Shown one piece after another: positions 19,406-30,311 of a DNA stretch of 64,000 bases. The notes beneath the pieces are model-generated. The model made no database searches. It worked only from the letters and a program-made list of their open reading frames with translations, and was not told the origin of the DNA. The stretch lies in the NCBI RefSeq assembly GCF_000740795.1, contig NZ_JGYG01000012.1, positions 1 to 64,000 on the forward strand, in the 5' to 3' direction. The stretch comes from Haematobacter massiliensis. Lineage in GTDB: Bacteria > Pseudomonadota > Alphaproteobacteria > Rhodobacterales > Rhodobacteraceae. Numbering within the stretch: position 1 is the first letter of the stretch; every line of letters starts with the position of its first letter. The position numbers and the translations under genes were made by a program.

Positions 19406-19624
19406 TCAGGCAATGATGTCGGGGGTAAGCAGGTCTTCGTAGCGCTGAATGCGGTCCTTCAGCAGCAATTTCTGCTTTTTCAGACGGCGAAGGGTGAGCT
19501 GATCACCACGGCCCGTCTCCTCCAGCGCGAGGATCGCCTCGTCCAGATCGCGGTGCTCGCGCTTCAGCAGCTCAAGCCTGATGCGCATGGCTTCTTCCGT
19601 CTCGAATTCCTGCGGAACGTTCAT
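19406..19624 (-). CDS. YdcH/DUF465 family small protein
   Basis: 72-residue helical protein with the DUF465 pattern: RIRLELLKREHRDLDEAILAL followed by DQLTLRRLKKQKLLLKDRI, a short antiparallel coiled coil. Function is not established. Start at ATG 19624 is chosen because the family begins here; a longer frame upstream crosses the divergent hsp20 promoter. It is transcribed in the same direction as purE and divergent from hsp20. Confidence 0.88.
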   Translation of the reverse strand: MNVPQEFETEEAMRIRLELLKREHRDLDEAILALEETGRGDQLTLRRLKKQKLLLKDRIQRYEDLLTPDIIA

Positions 19625-19695
19625 CCTGACATCCGTGCGACTGGCGTAGAAGACCGAATATAGCGGGGCCGTGCCATGAAGGCAAAGCCGCAGCA

Positions 19696-19724
19696 CTTGC
19701 GATAGCGGAAAGCACGCCCCATAT
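19696..19724 (+). promoter_or_regulatory. Heat-shock (sigma-32/RpoH-type) promoter of hsp20
   Basis: CTTGCGA at 19696-19702, 14-base spacer, CCCCATAT at 19717-19724. This closely matches the RpoH consensus (CTTGAAA, 11-16 bases, CCCCATnT) and lies about 63 bp before the hsp20 ATG. Element is seen; its use is inferred. Confidence 0.75.
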
Positions 19725-19787
19725 TCAAACTCGAGGGTCGCCGATATCCGGGGCTCCAAGCACGTCGCTTTTCAAGGGCTTGCCACG

Positions 19788-20201
19788 ATGACGAAACTGA
19801 CTTTTGCTGCCCACCCCTATCTTCTGGGCTTCGATCAGCTTGAGCGGCTGGTGGAACGGACGGCGAAGAACGGCAATGATGGTTATCCGCCGTATAATAT
19901 CGAACAATCGGGTGAGAACGCCTACCGGATCACGCTTGCTGTGGCAGGCTTCCGGGATGAGGATCTGTCTATAACGCTGGAAGACCGCCAGCTCGTCATT
20001 CGGGGCCGGCAGGCCGATGACCCGGCCGAACGGGTCTTCCTGCATCGCGGCATAGCCGCCCGACAGTTCCAGAGGAGTTTTGTCCTTGCCGAAGGCGTCG
20101 AGGTCAGAGGGGCCAGTCTTGAGAACGGGCTTCTGCATCTCGATCTGGCGCGGAGCCGCCCGGAATCGGTTGTCCGGACCATCGAAATCAACAAGGGTTG
20201 A
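19788..20201 (+). CDS. Small heat-shock protein, Hsp20/IbpA type
   Basis: 137-residue ATP-independent chaperone of the alpha-crystallin family that holds unfolding proteins in the cytoplasm. It reads YPPYNIEQSGENAYRITLAVAGF, the class A IbpA/Hsp20 opening, then ITLEDRQLVIRGRQ and the C-terminal GLLHLDLAR, which is the family GxLxxxxxR motif. An RpoH-type promoter lies upstream and rpoH itself is 15 kb away. Next gene, a DUF1150 protein, starts 11 bases after the stop, making a two-gene heat-shock operon. Confidence 0.95.
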   Translation: MTKLTFAAHPYLLGFDQLERLVERTAKNGNDGYPPYNIEQSGENAYRITLAVAGFRDEDLSITLEDRQLVIRGRQADDPAERVFLHRGIAARQFQRSFVLAEGVEVRGASLENGLLHLDLARSRPESVVRTIEINKG

Positions 20202-20212
20202 AGGAGGACATC

Positions 20213-20440
20213 ATGGACGCGGAATTTGAACTTTCCCAAGCTGGCGCGGAGCGCATCGTCTATGTCCGCCCGGTAGAAGTGTCCGATCTGCCTGAAATCG
20301 TTCAGGAGCAGGCACTGGGAGCAAAGCAGTTGTATGCGCTTTACGATGAGGACGGAGAGCGTCTCGCGCTCGTTCGGGATCGTCGGATCGCCTTTGCTCT
20401 GGCGCGGGAGAACAATCTGGCTCCGGTGAGCGTTCACTGA
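20213..20440 (+). CDS. DUF1150 family protein
   Basis: 75-residue protein of a family restricted largely to alphaproteobacteria, usually found next to hsp20 genes. It shows RIVYVRPVEVSDLPEIV, then LYALYDEDGERLALVRDR and AFALARENNLAPVSVH, the typical DUF1150 ending. The ATG at 20213 has AGGAGG 7 bases upstream; an in-frame start five codons earlier overlaps the hsp20 stop and is less likely. Expected to share the heat-shock promoter. Function not established. Confidence 0.9.
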   Translation: MDAEFELSQAGAERIVYVRPVEVSDLPEIVQEQALGAKQLYALYDEDGERLALVRDRRIAFALARENNLAPVSVH

Positions 20441-20463
20441 GATTGCAGCGATAGCGAAGAATT

Positions 20464-20498
20464 ACAGTGGCCCCCGGTGAGCATCCGGGGGCCACTGT
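20464..20498. terminator. Strong bidirectional hairpin terminator
   Basis: Perfect 14-bp stem ACAGTGGCCCCCGG with its complement around the loop TGAGCAT, between the convergent DUF1150 and response-regulator genes. Strongest stem in the window; a CTTTT run follows 12 bases downstream on the + strand. Confidence 0.8.
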
Positions 20499-20514
20499 CA
20501 TTATGCTGTCCTTT

Positions 20515-20931
20515 TCAGTGTCCGGTGGAGCCGGAGGATACTTCTCCATCACTTTCGAGCAACGCGGCGAGAGCGAGGGCAACGTTCTCCGGCTGGGTTG
20601 GTTTCGCGCAGACAGCGGCACCCTTGTATCGGCTTATCAGCTCACTCGAATTGTTCCGACCGGTATGAAAAACGATGGGAACGTGCCGACGAGCGAGACC
20701 ATCGGCCAGCGGGAAGACTGCCTCCCCCGCCAGATCGACGTCAAGGATGGCGCCGTCGATCTGCTCCTGACCGAGCACTTCGAGCGCACGTCTCAGCCGG
20801 TGACAGGGGCCGATCACGCTCGCCCCCATGTCCTCCATTACGAAAGTGAGGTCGAGCGCCAATATGGCCTCATCCTCAACGATCAGAATATTCTTTCCAC
20901 TCAGCATTTTGCCACTAATCGCGCTGCTCAT
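20515..20931 (-). CDS. Single-domain response regulator
   Basis: 138-residue stand-alone receiver domain with no output domain. Acidic pocket in ILIVEDE, phospho-acceptor Asp64 in GAILDVDL, switch residue Thr90 in VFHTG and Lys110 in VCAKPT. Such regulators act by protein contact or as phosphate relay or sink. No histidine kinase gene is adjacent. A candidate EcfG-type promoter lies about 145 bp upstream (21076-21101), hinting at a general-stress-response link. A second ATG at codon 9 could be the real start. Confidence 0.9.
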   Translation of the reverse strand: MSSAISGKMLSGKNILIVEDEAILALDLTFVMEDMGASVIGPCHRLRRALEVLGQEQIDGAILDVDLAGEAVFPLADGLARRHVPIVFHTGRNNSSELISRYKGAAVCAKPTQPENVALALAALLESDGEVSSGSTGH

Positions 20932-21075
20932 CGCGACCCTTTCCTTGTGCCGTCTTTATGTGTCCAAAGACGATCACGAAATTTCTCTGGCCGAGCGATT
21001 CCGGGGTTTCAGCGGGCACGATCCGACCTTGTTCGATGTTCTAATGGGTCAGTGACGCCATTTGATTTCGTTTGG

Positions 21076-21101
21076 AACGCCAAAATGGGCCGGAGGGTTC
21101 C
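21076..21101 (-). promoter_or_regulatory. Candidate EcfG-type promoter upstream of response regulator
   Basis: On the minus strand GGAAC (21101-21097), 17-base spacer, CGTT (21079-21076), an exact fit to the alphaproteobacterial general-stress sigma factor consensus GGAAC-N16/17-CGTT. It would give a 5' leader of about 140 bases. Many Rhodobacterales lack EcfG, so use is uncertain. The rest of 20932-21247 holds only the terminator below. Confidence 0.45.
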
Positions 21102-21194
21102 CGCGACGGTTCCGGAAAACCGACGATCCGCAGCGAACTATGAGTAATTTGAGGGACTGCGGCCGCGATGCCACATCCGCGCGGCAGAAACCAT

Positions 21195-21223
21195 ACGGGC
21201 GGCGCCGATAAGGCGCCGCCCGT
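21195..21223 (-). terminator. Terminator hairpin after sat-cysC
   Basis: Perfect 12-bp stem ACGGGCGGCGCC with its complement around GATAA, 24 bases after the stop of the sulfate-activation gene; a short ATGGTTT tract follows on that strand. Confidence 0.7.
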
Positions 21224-21247
21224 GGTCAGACACCCGACTTCGGGTGG

Positions 21248-22993
21248 TCAGTGCCGGATGAGGCCCAGGGCCGTAAGTTTTTCGAGAATTTGCGAGGCGC
21301 AGTCGGCGACGTTCTGACCTTCGGTCTCGATCCTCAGGTCGGGCGATGCAGGTACTTCATAGGGGTCGGAAATGCCGGTGAACTCCGCGATCTTCCCGGC
21401 GCGGGCAAGTTGATAGAGACCTTTCCGATCCCGCCGTTCACATTCCTCCAGGCTGGTCGAGACATGAACCTCCAGAAATGTGCCATGCGATTCGACCATC
21501 TCCCGCACCGCCTGCCGGGTGGCGGCATAGGGCGCGATGGGGGCGCAGACAGCGATCCCGCCGTTCTTGGCGATCTCTGCGGCTACAAACCCGATGCGGC
21601 GGATGTTGATGTCCCGATGCTCGCGCGAGAAACCCAGTTCCGACGACAGATGCTTGCGCACCAGATCACCGTCCAGCAAGGTCACCTGCCGCCCGCCGAT
21701 TTCCATCAGCTTGACCAGCAGCGCGTTTGCGATCGTCGATTTTCCCGAGCCGGAAAGACCCGTCATGAACACCACGAAGCCCTGCTTCGACCGGGGCGGA
21801 GAGGTCCGGCGCAGTTCCGTCACGACGGAGGGGAAGGAGAACCAGTCCGGTATTTCCTGTCCCTCGCGCAGACGACGGCGAAGTTCGGTGCCGGAGATAT
21901 TGAGGATGGTTGCGCCATCCTCCACCTCGTCACGGGGCTCATACTGGCCGCGCTCCGCCACATAGACCATCTGACGGAAATCGACGAGCGTCACGCCGAT
22001 CTCGTCCGCATGCGTGCGAAACAGGTCCTGCGCGGCATAGGGATCGTAGAAATCCTCCCCTTTGCCGTTCTTGCCCGGCCCTGCGTGATCGCGGCCGACG
22101 ATGAAATGCGTGCAGCCATGATTGCGGCGGATCAGGCCATGCCACACCGCTTCCCGCGGACCACCCATGCGCATGGCAAGGTTCAGGAGGCTGAGTTCCG
22201 TGCTCTCCGTCGGATACTGGTCGAGCACCGCCTCATAGCAGCGCACACGGGTGAAATGGTCGATGTCGCCCGGCTTGGTCATGCCGACGACGGGGTGGAT
22301 CAGCAGGTTCGCCCCGGCTTCCCGTGCGGCGCGGAAGGTCAGCTCCTGATGCGCGCGGTGCAGCGGGTTGCGCGTCTGGAAGGCCACGACGCGGTTCCAG
22401 CCGCGCTCCCGGAACAGGGCGCGGAGTTCGTTGGGCGACTTGCGCCGAGCCTGGAAATCGTAATGAACGGGAGCCTGCAGGCCGGTAATCCGCCCGCCAA
22501 GATAGACCTCGCCTGCAGTATCGTGGAGATAGGCGACAGCCGGGTGCGAGGGGTCGTTCGCGCCGAAGACATGCTCTGCCTCCCGCACCTTGTCGGGCGA
22601 CCATTTGTCGTTGACGGTGAGGATGGCAAGGATCACGCCCTCCGCATCGCGGAGCGCGATTTCCGTTCCTTGCGCGACATTGGCCGCAAAGGCCGTGGAC
22701 ACATCCAGCGTCACTGGCATCGGCCAGAGCTGACCATCCGCCAGACGCATCGTCTCCACCACGCTGTCATAATCGGCGCGGTCCAGAAAGCCCTCCAGCG
22801 GCGCGAAGCCGCCGTTCATCAGAAGCTCCAGATCGCAGAGTTGTCGCGGCGTCAGATCCCAGGACAGAAGACCCGCGGCATGGGCTTTCAACGCCGGGAC
22901 ATCCTCGGGAGCGGCGTAAAGCTCCCGGATCGGCGAATGGGTATCCTGATAGGCAATTTGCGCGACGGAGGCGTCTGCGACGAGATCTTTCAT
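21248..22993 (-). CDS. Bifunctional sulfate adenylyltransferase/APS kinase
   Basis: 581-residue fusion that activates sulfate: ATP sulfurylase (residues about 1-395) makes APS and the APS kinase (about 400-581) makes PAPS. Sulfurylase motifs QTRNPLHRAHQEL and GRDHAGPGKNGKGEDFYDP are intact, as are the kinase P-loop GLSGSGKST (412-420), DGDLVRKHLSSELGFS and the phospho-Ser region FSREHRDINIRR. This is the Sat-CysC type, not CysN-CysC. Start ATG 22993 begins MKDLVADAS. It has its own terminator and lies tail-to-tail region next to trxB in the same direction, about 200 bp away. Direction of ATP sulfurylase in the cell (assimilation or sulfur oxidation) cannot be read from sequence. Confidence 0.96.
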   Translation of the reverse strand: MKDLVADASVAQIAYQDTHSPIRELYAAPEDVPALKAHAAGLLSWDLTPRQLCDLELLMNGGFAPLEGFLDRADYDSVVETMRLADGQLWPMPVTLDVSTAFAANVAQGTEIALRDAEGVILAILTVNDKWSPDKVREAEHVFGANDPSHPAVAYLHDTAGEVYLGGRITGLQAPVHYDFQARRKSPNELRALFRERGWNRVVAFQTRNPLHRAHQELTFRAAREAGANLLIHPVVGMTKPGDIDHFTRVRCYEAVLDQYPTESTELSLLNLAMRMGGPREAVWHGLIRRNHGCTHFIVGRDHAGPGKNGKGEDFYDPYAAQDLFRTHADEIGVTLVDFRQMVYVAERGQYEPRDEVEDGATILNISGTELRRRLREGQEIPDWFSFPSVVTELRRTSPPRSKQGFVVFMTGLSGSGKSTIANALLVKLMEIGGRQVTLLDGDLVRKHLSSELGFSREHRDINIRRIGFVAAEIAKNGGIAVCAPIAPYAATRQAVREMVESHGTFLEVHVSTSLEECERRDRKGLYQLARAGKIAEFTGISDPYEVPASPDLRIETEGQNVADCASQILEKLTALGLIRH

Positions 22994-23197
22994 GCTGGCC
23001 CTCGGCTTTCTTCGCCACGGAGAAACCGCAGCGTGCCGGGGCTTTAGAGCCGCGCTACCCTTCCGATCAAGCTTGGACAGGCGGGTATGACGACGAAAAG
23101 GCGGATGATCCGCCTTTTCCATCCGGGTCGGGAGAAAAATTTTCTCAAAACCCGAAATGCACAACGCTGTTTTTGGACCAATCGTCCTGCGCAGCCG

Positions 23198-24945
<1,748 letters not shown>

Positions 24946-25012
24946 GGCGGTCTCGCGTGAAGCGGGTGGCCTGAGGAGGCACCGACGCGAACCGGCTTGG
25001 GTGGAAGAAGCC

Positions 25013-25768
25013 CTACAACCGGATGGCGGAGAGAAGGCGGCCATAGTCTGCCTCTCCCGCATGGACGGTACGGCGGTAGGAGAAGAACCGCTCCGGGTCC
25101 GAATAGGTGCAATGCCCTGTCCATTCCGCCGCCCCGATTCCCGCTTCGCGGAGACGATGAAGGCCGAAGGCGGGAAGATCGAACATCATCCTGTCTCCCT
25201 TTCCCTGAGCAAAGAACCGGGAATAGGTGCGATCCTCATCCGTGAAAGTGTAGAAGAACTCCGGCCCTACTTCGTAGGCGCGCTGGCTGATCGTGGGGCC
25301 GATGACGGCGACCGTATCCGCGCGCCGGGCGCCCAGCGTCTCCATCCGGTCGAGCACGGTTTCCAGCACACCCTCAAGCGCGCCGCGCCAACCCGCATGG
25401 GCCGCGCCGATCACGCCAGCCTTCTGATCCGCGAACAGCACCGGCTCACAATCTGCGGTAAGGATGCCGAGAGCGAGGCCCGGCGTTCGGGTTACCATGC
25501 CATCGGCGCGGAGCGGCGTCTCCGGCGGTGCCTCCAGGACGACGACATCGGGAGAATGCACCTGGGCGAGCGTCACCAGCGACTGCACCGGCAGTTCCAG
25601 TGCCTTGGCGGCGCGCGCCCGGTTGATTGCGACAACTTCCGCCATATCGCTGGAGCCGGGGCCGCAGTTCAGCCCGTGGAATATGCCGGATGACGCACCT
25701 CCCTTCCGGGTGAAGAACCCGTGTTTCAGCGGGGCGAGGGCAGGAGAGGTGATCGGGTCGAGCGTCAT
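25013..25768 (-). CDS. pgeF: Laccase-domain peptidoglycan editing factor
   Basis: 251-residue member of the YfiH/PgeF family, formerly called polyphenol oxidase; in E. coli PgeF removes wrongly incorporated amino acids from the peptidoglycan precursor. Visible are KHGFFTRKGGASSGIFHGLNC, TLAQVHSPDVV with a metal-ligand His, LTADCEPVLF with the catalytic Cys, AHAGWRG, and the late CTYSDPERFFSYRR. The ATG overlaps the stop of the upstream methyltransferase gene (ATGA), and that gene overlaps lgt the same way, so lgt, the methyltransferase and pgeF form one coupled operon. Confidence 0.95.
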   Translation of the reverse strand: MTLDPITSPALAPLKHGFFTRKGGASSGIFHGLNCGPGSSDMAEVVAINRARAAKALELPVQSLVTLAQVHSPDVVVLEAPPETPLRADGMVTRTPGLALGILTADCEPVLFADQKAGVIGAAHAGWRGALEGVLETVLDRMETLGARRADTVAVIGPTISQRAYEVGPEFFYTFTDEDRTYSRFFAQGKGDRMMFDLPAFGLHRLREAGIGAAEWTGHCTYSDPERFFSYRRTVHAGEADYGRLLSAIRL

Positions 25769-26829
25769 GCGGTAAATCCGGGGGGCAGGGGGGCGGACTG
25801 GGGATAAAGGGCGAGAGCTTTGAACACAGTTCCCATCGCATTGGCCGCGGTCAAGCGCTCCGTTGCCGCCTCATGGCTGAGGAGGGTATCTCCGCTCATC
25901 CGCTGCGCGAGTTGCCGGGCGCGCGCACGGAGGCCGAGCCGCTCCAGGAAGACGCCTTGCTCGACCATCCCGGTTGCACGCGCAGGTGGCGCGGCACGGG
26001 CCACAGCCTCGAAATCCACATGCGCCGTCAGGTCTGCCAGACCGGGTTCCGAGAGCGGGTTGGTGAAGCGGTGGTTGCGCACGGCCTGAAGCGTGTCCCC
26101 CCGCGAATGCCAGCCGCCATAGTCCACGAAAAGGGCAGTGCCGCCGTGGCGGGCGAGCCGCGCGCCGACCTCCCCCACCACGGTGCGCAGGCCCGGACAG
26201 AGTTCGACGATATCGCCGGGCCGCGTGTCCGTGATCCGGTCAGCCAGCAGCGAGACGGGCACGGGTGGGGAGAGAGCAAAGGCGAGCTTGCCGCCCTCTT
26301 CCGTCACCATCACCTCCTGCCATCCCGTGGCATGGCGGTGGAACTGCCGGATGGGGAGAGCATCCAGAAACTCGTTGGCCAGCAGGAAAAGCGGCAGCTC
26401 CGGGAGCGTTGCGACACTGTCGTACCACTGCGGCTCATAGCCGGCCAGGGCCGCGCCCTGAGCCGTGCGGAGTGTGGGGGATGCCTCCATCAGACAGATA
26501 CGCATCGCCTGGTGCAGCCCCGGCACACCCCGGGTCGCGCGAAGGACGTCGGCCATCAGTGTCCCGCGTCCCGGCCCCAGCTCCGCCAGCGCGAAGGGAG
26601 CGGGCGCGCCCTGATCCAGCCAGCACTGAGCCAGCCACAGACCCAGCAATTCGCCGAACATCTGGCTGATCTCGGGTGCGGTCACGAAGTCACCGCCCCG
26701 CCCGAGAGGGTCGCGGGTGGTATAATAGCCATGGTGCGGGTCGAGCAGGCATTCGGCCATGTAATCGGCAAGCGTGATCGGCCCTGTCCGGGCGATCCTG
26801 AGCGCGATCTTCCGGCCGAGCGGCGTCAC
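25765..26829 (-). CDS. SAM-dependent methyltransferase (COG1565/NDUFAF7 family)
   Basis: 354-residue class I methyltransferase. It shows [20 protein letters not shown], the ferredoxin-like opening [22 protein letters not shown] motif [20 protein letters not shown] and [13 protein letters not shown], which are diagnostic of the family of mitochondrial NDUFAF7, an arginine methyltransferase for a complex I subunit. The bacterial substrate is not known; respiratory complex I is an inference. A GTG start at 26829 overlaps the lgt stop (GTGA), and the stop overlaps the pgeF start. Confidence 0.93.
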   Translation of the reverse strand: MTPLGRKIALRIARTGPITLADYMAECLLDPHHGYYTTRDPLGRGGDFVTAPEISQMFGELLGLWLAQCWLDQGAPAPFALAELGPGRGTLMADVLRATRGVPGLHQAMRICLMEASPTLRTAQGAALAGYEPQWYDSVATLPELPLFLLANEFLDALPIRQFHRHATGWQEVMVTEEGGKLAFALSPPVPVSLLADRITDTRPGDIVELCPGLRTVVGEVGARLARHGGTALFVDYGGWHSRGDTLQAVRNHRFTNPLSEPGLADLTAHVDFEAVARAAPPARATGMVEQGVFLERLGLRARARQLAQRMSGDTLLSHEAATERLTAANAMGTVFKALALYPQSAPLPPGFTA

Positions 26830-27710
26830 CTTGCCCGCGCTCGCAGGATGAGCAGCAGGCCCACCGCGATCATCGGCAGCGACAGAAGCTGCCCCATGGA
26901 AAGCCCCCAGCCACCGCCGAACTGGACCGCATGACCCAATGGGTTGCCGGGTCCGATGAACTGATGATCCGCCACGCGGACGAATTCCACGATGAACCGC
27001 GCGAGTCCGTAGCCCACGGCAAAGACGCCCATCAGCGCTCCCGGCGTCCTGAGCCAGCCCTTGCGCCAGGCGAGCCACAGAAGCAGCGCCCCCAGGATCG
27101 CGCCCTCCATCAGCGCTTCGTAGAGCTGCGAGGGGTGACGGGCGCAGGGCAGGCTCCACCCGGGGCAATCCTGCGCTGCAGCGCCGGGAAAGATCACCGC
27201 CCAGGGCAGTTCAGAGGGGCGGCCCCAAAGCTCGGCATTGATGAAGTTGGCGATCCGCCCGAGCATCAGCCCCGGTGGCGTCGCAACGGCCAGCGCATCG
27301 CCGAGCGACAGCGGCGGCACCTTTTCCTTCAGCGCGAACAGCAGCGCGGCCAGCGTCACGCCGATCAGCCCGCCGTGGAAGGACATACCCCCCTCCCATA
27401 CGCGCAGGATCTCCGCCGGATGCGCAAGATAATAGCCCGGCTGGTAGAACAGCACGAAGCCAAGCCGTCCGCCAAGCAGGACGCCGAAGATGATCCATGT
27501 GAGCAGCCGTTCCACCTGCTCCGCCGTCATCGGTGCGGTGTCGTGGGGCCAGAGGTCGGGCCTGCGGATCAACGCGACGATCATCCGCCATCCGATCAGC
27601 AGCCCTGCGATATAGGCAAGGGCGTACCAACGGAGCGCCAAGTTAAAACCACCAATGGTAACGGAGAAGATCTCCGGCGAAATGTCGGGGAAGGGGAGCA
27701 CGGCCTGCAT
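26826..27710 (-). CDS. lgt: Prolipoprotein diacylglyceryl transferase
   Basis: Inner-membrane enzyme that transfers diacylglycerol from phosphatidylglycerol to the lipobox Cys, the first step of lipoprotein maturation; the last step enzyme, Lnt, is also in this window at 55558. The 294-residue product has about seven membrane segments, the essential motif [10 protein letters not shown] and the Lgt signature [16 protein letters not shown], plus [17 protein letters not shown] at 27710 begins [10 protein letters not shown]; longer in-frame starts extend over the divergent ubiK promoter. First gene of lgt-methyltransferase-pgeF. Confidence 0.98.
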   Translation of the reverse strand: MQAVLPFPDISPEIFSVTIGGFNLALRWYALAYIAGLLIGWRMIVALIRRPDLWPHDTAPMTAEQVERLLTWIIFGVLLGGRLGFVLFYQPGYYLAHPAEILRVWEGGMSFHGGLIGVTLAALLFALKEKVPPLSLGDALAVATPPGLMLGRIANFINAELWGRPSELPWAVIFPGAAAQDCPGWSLPCARHPSQLYEALMEGAILGALLLWLAWRKGWLRTPGALMGVFAVGYGLARFIVEFVRVADHQFIGPGNPLGHAVQFGGGWGLSMGQLLSLPMIAVGLLLILRARAR

Positions 27711-27870
27711 GAGGGCCTTCCTTCCCGCTTGTCCACGGCAAGTCAAGGTGACGCGCGCGATATGCGTGGCTGCGCCGCAGGATCGGCGCGGGGGCGGGGC
27801 TATCTTCGGCGTCCGGCTTGTGCATGGGGCGCACGCGTCCATATAAGAGAAACCTGTCAAGGAGGCCCTG

Positions 27871-28173
27871 ATGCAGACCCGTAACCGCATTTTCGACGAT
27901 CTGTCGCAGCTCATGACCAACGCCATGGGCGTGGCGCAGGGTGCGCGGTCGGAGGCTGAGACAGCCATGAAGGGCTGGGTCGACCGCTTCCTTGCCGATC
28001 GTGATCTCGTGACGCGGGAAGAATTCGACGCCGTTCGCGCCATGGCACAAAAGGCGCGCGAGGAAAACGCCGCGCTCAAGGCGCGGCTCGACGCTCTGGA
28101 GGCCCGCTTCGCGGAGGCGGCCCAACGCGCGGAGCCTGAACTCCCTCCGAACGCCGACGCGCCAGACGCCTGA
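27871..28173 (+). CDS. ubiK: Ubiquinone biosynthesis accessory factor UbiK
   Basis: 100-residue membrane-fusion-like helical protein of the UbiK (BMFP) family, an assembly factor for the ubiquinone-making Ubi complex. It reads [20 protein letters not shown] then [21 protein letters not shown] and a coiled coil ending in [22 protein letters not shown] precedes the ATG. Divergent from lgt, stands alone. Confidence 0.9.
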   Translation: MQTRNRIFDDLSQLMTNAMGVAQGARSEAETAMKGWVDRFLADRDLVTREEFDAVRAMAQKAREENAALKARLDALEARFAEAAQRAEPELPPNADAPDA

Positions 28174-28961
28174 GCGCCGCCGTTGCGGAGGCGGATATTA
28201 CGCACCCGCGGTGCGTGATCCTGCGTGCATGAGGCGGCGGTTCGGTCCCCCTCCTTGCGAAAGTCATGGCTGGCGAAGGCCCTGCCGATCTCCGGTACTG
28301 TGATTGGCATTAACGGTGGCTGTCGGCTGGTCACTCTGCGACCCCGTTCGCCGTTTCAAGGACACATGCCTTCCTGCATCGCGACGTTGGATGATCGGGT
28401 CGCCGCCACGTTGTTAGGCGTTCCCTTCCGGCAAAGCGTCAGCAACGGCGCTCGTGCAAGATCGCGCTCGCAGGATGGAAGCCGTTCCGGGCGGGAGTTC
28501 TGAAAAGCATTTCAGGCACATCCGGCGGCGGAGATCTTCTACACATTGTCGAGGCGCGTTCGGGAAACCGCAAGTCTCGGTGCGTACCCGGAGCGGTTTG
28601 CCGGCCTTGGGCTTAGCCCCGGACCGATGCCCGGCTTTCTGGCCGCCCGACAAGGGCCGGGATGTTTCGGATGCGGCTCCATGACCGCGTCATGGCCCAA
28701 TGAGCGATTCCCTTTAATTGAGCAGAGTCCGGCGCCTGTCGGGGGGTATTTTTCCTCCCTTCCTCCACCTCTGCCTATCCATAGCCTTACCCACAGGATT
28801 TTGCGGTTCATCCACGACTGTCACCGAAATATCGCTTTACAGAATGGGTCATTAACCGCACCATATCTGGTAGAAAGAGTTGGCTCCTCCCGCTCCTTCT
28901 TGTCGGACACCCAGCGTCTTGTGGGGTCTTTCCCCCAACGCCAATTCAAAGAGGTCGGGCC
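28174..28961. other. Gene-free stretch upstream of ybjN-like gene
   Basis: 788 bp with no open frame of convincing codon use on either strand. It contains a perfect inverted repeat CCATGAC-CGC-GTCATGG at 28679-28695 and an AT-richer segment (about 28700-28900) where the promoter of the YbjN gene presumably lies. Nothing else could be supported; a small RNA or a decayed gene is possible. Confidence 0.6.
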
Positions 28962-29465
28962 ATGTCGCTATCCGAGGACTTCATCGACAGCACGGAAATC
29001 CACCCGATCGACATCGTGGAAACGCTGGCCGAATACCGCGACTGGGACTTTGAGCGTGTGGCGGAGGATCAGATCGCCATGACGGTGGAGGGGCAGTGGC
29101 GGAGCTATTCCATCACCCTCGCCTGGTCGCCGCAGGATGAGGTGCTGCGCCTGCTCTGCACCTTCGAGATGGACCCGCCGGAAGGCCGCTCTGCGGATCT
29201 GCATGACCTGCTGAACCTTGTGAACGATCAGTGCTGGACGGGCGCCTTCGCCTATTGGGCGGAGCAACGGCTGATGGTCTGGCGCTACGGGCTCGTGCTG
29301 ACCGGCGGGCAGGTGGCGGGGCCGGAGCAGATCGACAGGATGATCGCCACGGCCGTGCTGGCGGCAGAGCGCTACTACCCGGCGTTCCAGCTTGTCGGCT
29401 GGGGAGACCGCAGCGCGAAGGAAGCCCTTCAGGTCGCCATTGCCGAGGCTTACGGTCGCGCCTAG
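28962..29465 (+). CDS. YbjN domain-containing protein
   Basis: 167-residue protein with a fold related to type III secretion chaperones (YbjN family). Recognisable features are HPIDIVETLAEYRDWDFERV, IAMTVEGQWRSYSITLAWS and a long helical centre with LLNLVNDQCWTGAFAYW, then two C-terminal helices. Function is not established; in alphaproteobacteria it often precedes proC, as here (33 bp gap). Start at ATG 28962. Confidence 0.9.
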   Translation: MSLSEDFIDSTEIHPIDIVETLAEYRDWDFERVAEDQIAMTVEGQWRSYSITLAWSPQDEVLRLLCTFEMDPPEGRSADLHDLLNLVNDQCWTGAFAYWAEQRLMVWRYGLVLTGGQVAGPEQIDRMIATAVLAAERYYPAFQLVGWGDRSAKEALQVAIAEAYGRA

Positions 29466-29498
29466 TCTCTGCGCCGTCTGACGGATGGAGACGGCGGA

Positions 29499-30311
29499 AT
29501 GAAGATGGATGAGCTTTCGGCGCGCGGCCTCGTGCTGCTCGGATGCGGAAAGATGGGGTCGGCGATGCTGGAAGGCTGGCTGACTCGTGGGCTGGCGCCA
29601 GCAGGGGTGACGGTCATAGACCCGCGCCCCTCCGACTGGCTGAAGAAGACCGGCGTCCATCTTGGCAGCGATCTGCCCCCCGCGCCGGCCATCGTGCTCA
29701 TCGCCGTGAAGCCGCAGATGATGGCCGAGGCGCTCCCGGTTCTGAAGCCGCTCGGGGAAGGCGAGACCTTGTTCGTCTCCGTCGCTGCGGGCACGCCCAT
29801 CAGTCATTATGAAAACGTGCTGGGCGGGGCGACGCCGATCATCCGCGCGATGCCGAATACGCCGGCTGCCATCGGACGCGGGATCACCGCCTTGATCGGC
29901 AACGGGGCGGCGACAGAGGCTCACCTCGCGCTGGCCGAGAGCCTGCTCTCCGCCGTTGGCGAAACCGTGCGGCTGCAGGAGGAGAGCCAGATGGATGCGG
30001 TCACCGCCGTCTCCGGTTCCGGCCCGGCCTATGTGTTCCACCTGATCGAGGCCCTGGCGGCGGCGGGAGAGGCGGAGGGGCTACCCTCCGAGCTTGCCAT
30101 GCAGCTCGCCACGGCGACCGTTGCGGGCGCAGGCGCGCTGGCTATGGAAAGCGGTGAAACACCGACCCAGCTTCGCATCAATGTCACCAGTCCGAACGGC
30201 ACCACCGCTGCCGCGCTTCAGGTGCTCATGGATGAGGAAACCGGGTTCCCGCCGCTTCTTCGCCGTGCGGTAAAGGCCGCCGCCGACCGCTCCCGCGAGC
30301 TGGCTCGATGA
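29499..30311 (+). CDS. proC: Pyrroline-5-carboxylate reductase
   Basis: Last step of proline synthesis: NAD(P)H-dependent reduction of pyrroline-5-carboxylate. The 270-residue protein has the Rossmann opening VLLGCGKMGSAMLEGWL, AVKPQMM, the IRAMPNTPAAIGRG motif and the C-terminal dimer signature DAVTAVSGSGPAYVFHLIEAL with LRINVTSPNGTTAAAL. The stop overlaps the csaA start (ATGA), so the two are coupled, downstream of the YbjN gene. Confidence 0.97.
   Translation: MKMDELSARGLVLLGCGKMGSAMLEGWLTRGLAPAGVTVIDPRPSDWLKKTGVHLGSDLPPAPAIVLIAVKPQMMAEALPVLKPLGEGETLFVSVAAGTPISHYENVLGGATPIIRAMPNTPAAIGRGITALIGNGAATEAHLALAESLLSAVGETVRLQEESQMDAVTAVSGSGPAYVFHLIEALAAAGEAEGLPSELAMQLATATVAGAGALAMESGETPTQLRINVTSPNGTTAAALQVLMDEETGFPPLLRRAVKAAADRSRELAR

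Noticed and set aside
28780-28825. DnaA boxes (TTACCCACA and TTCATCCAC) near the YbjN gene
   Set aside because: Each has mismatches to TTATCCACA, only two are present, and no dnaA, AT-rich unwinding element or other origin gene is near.
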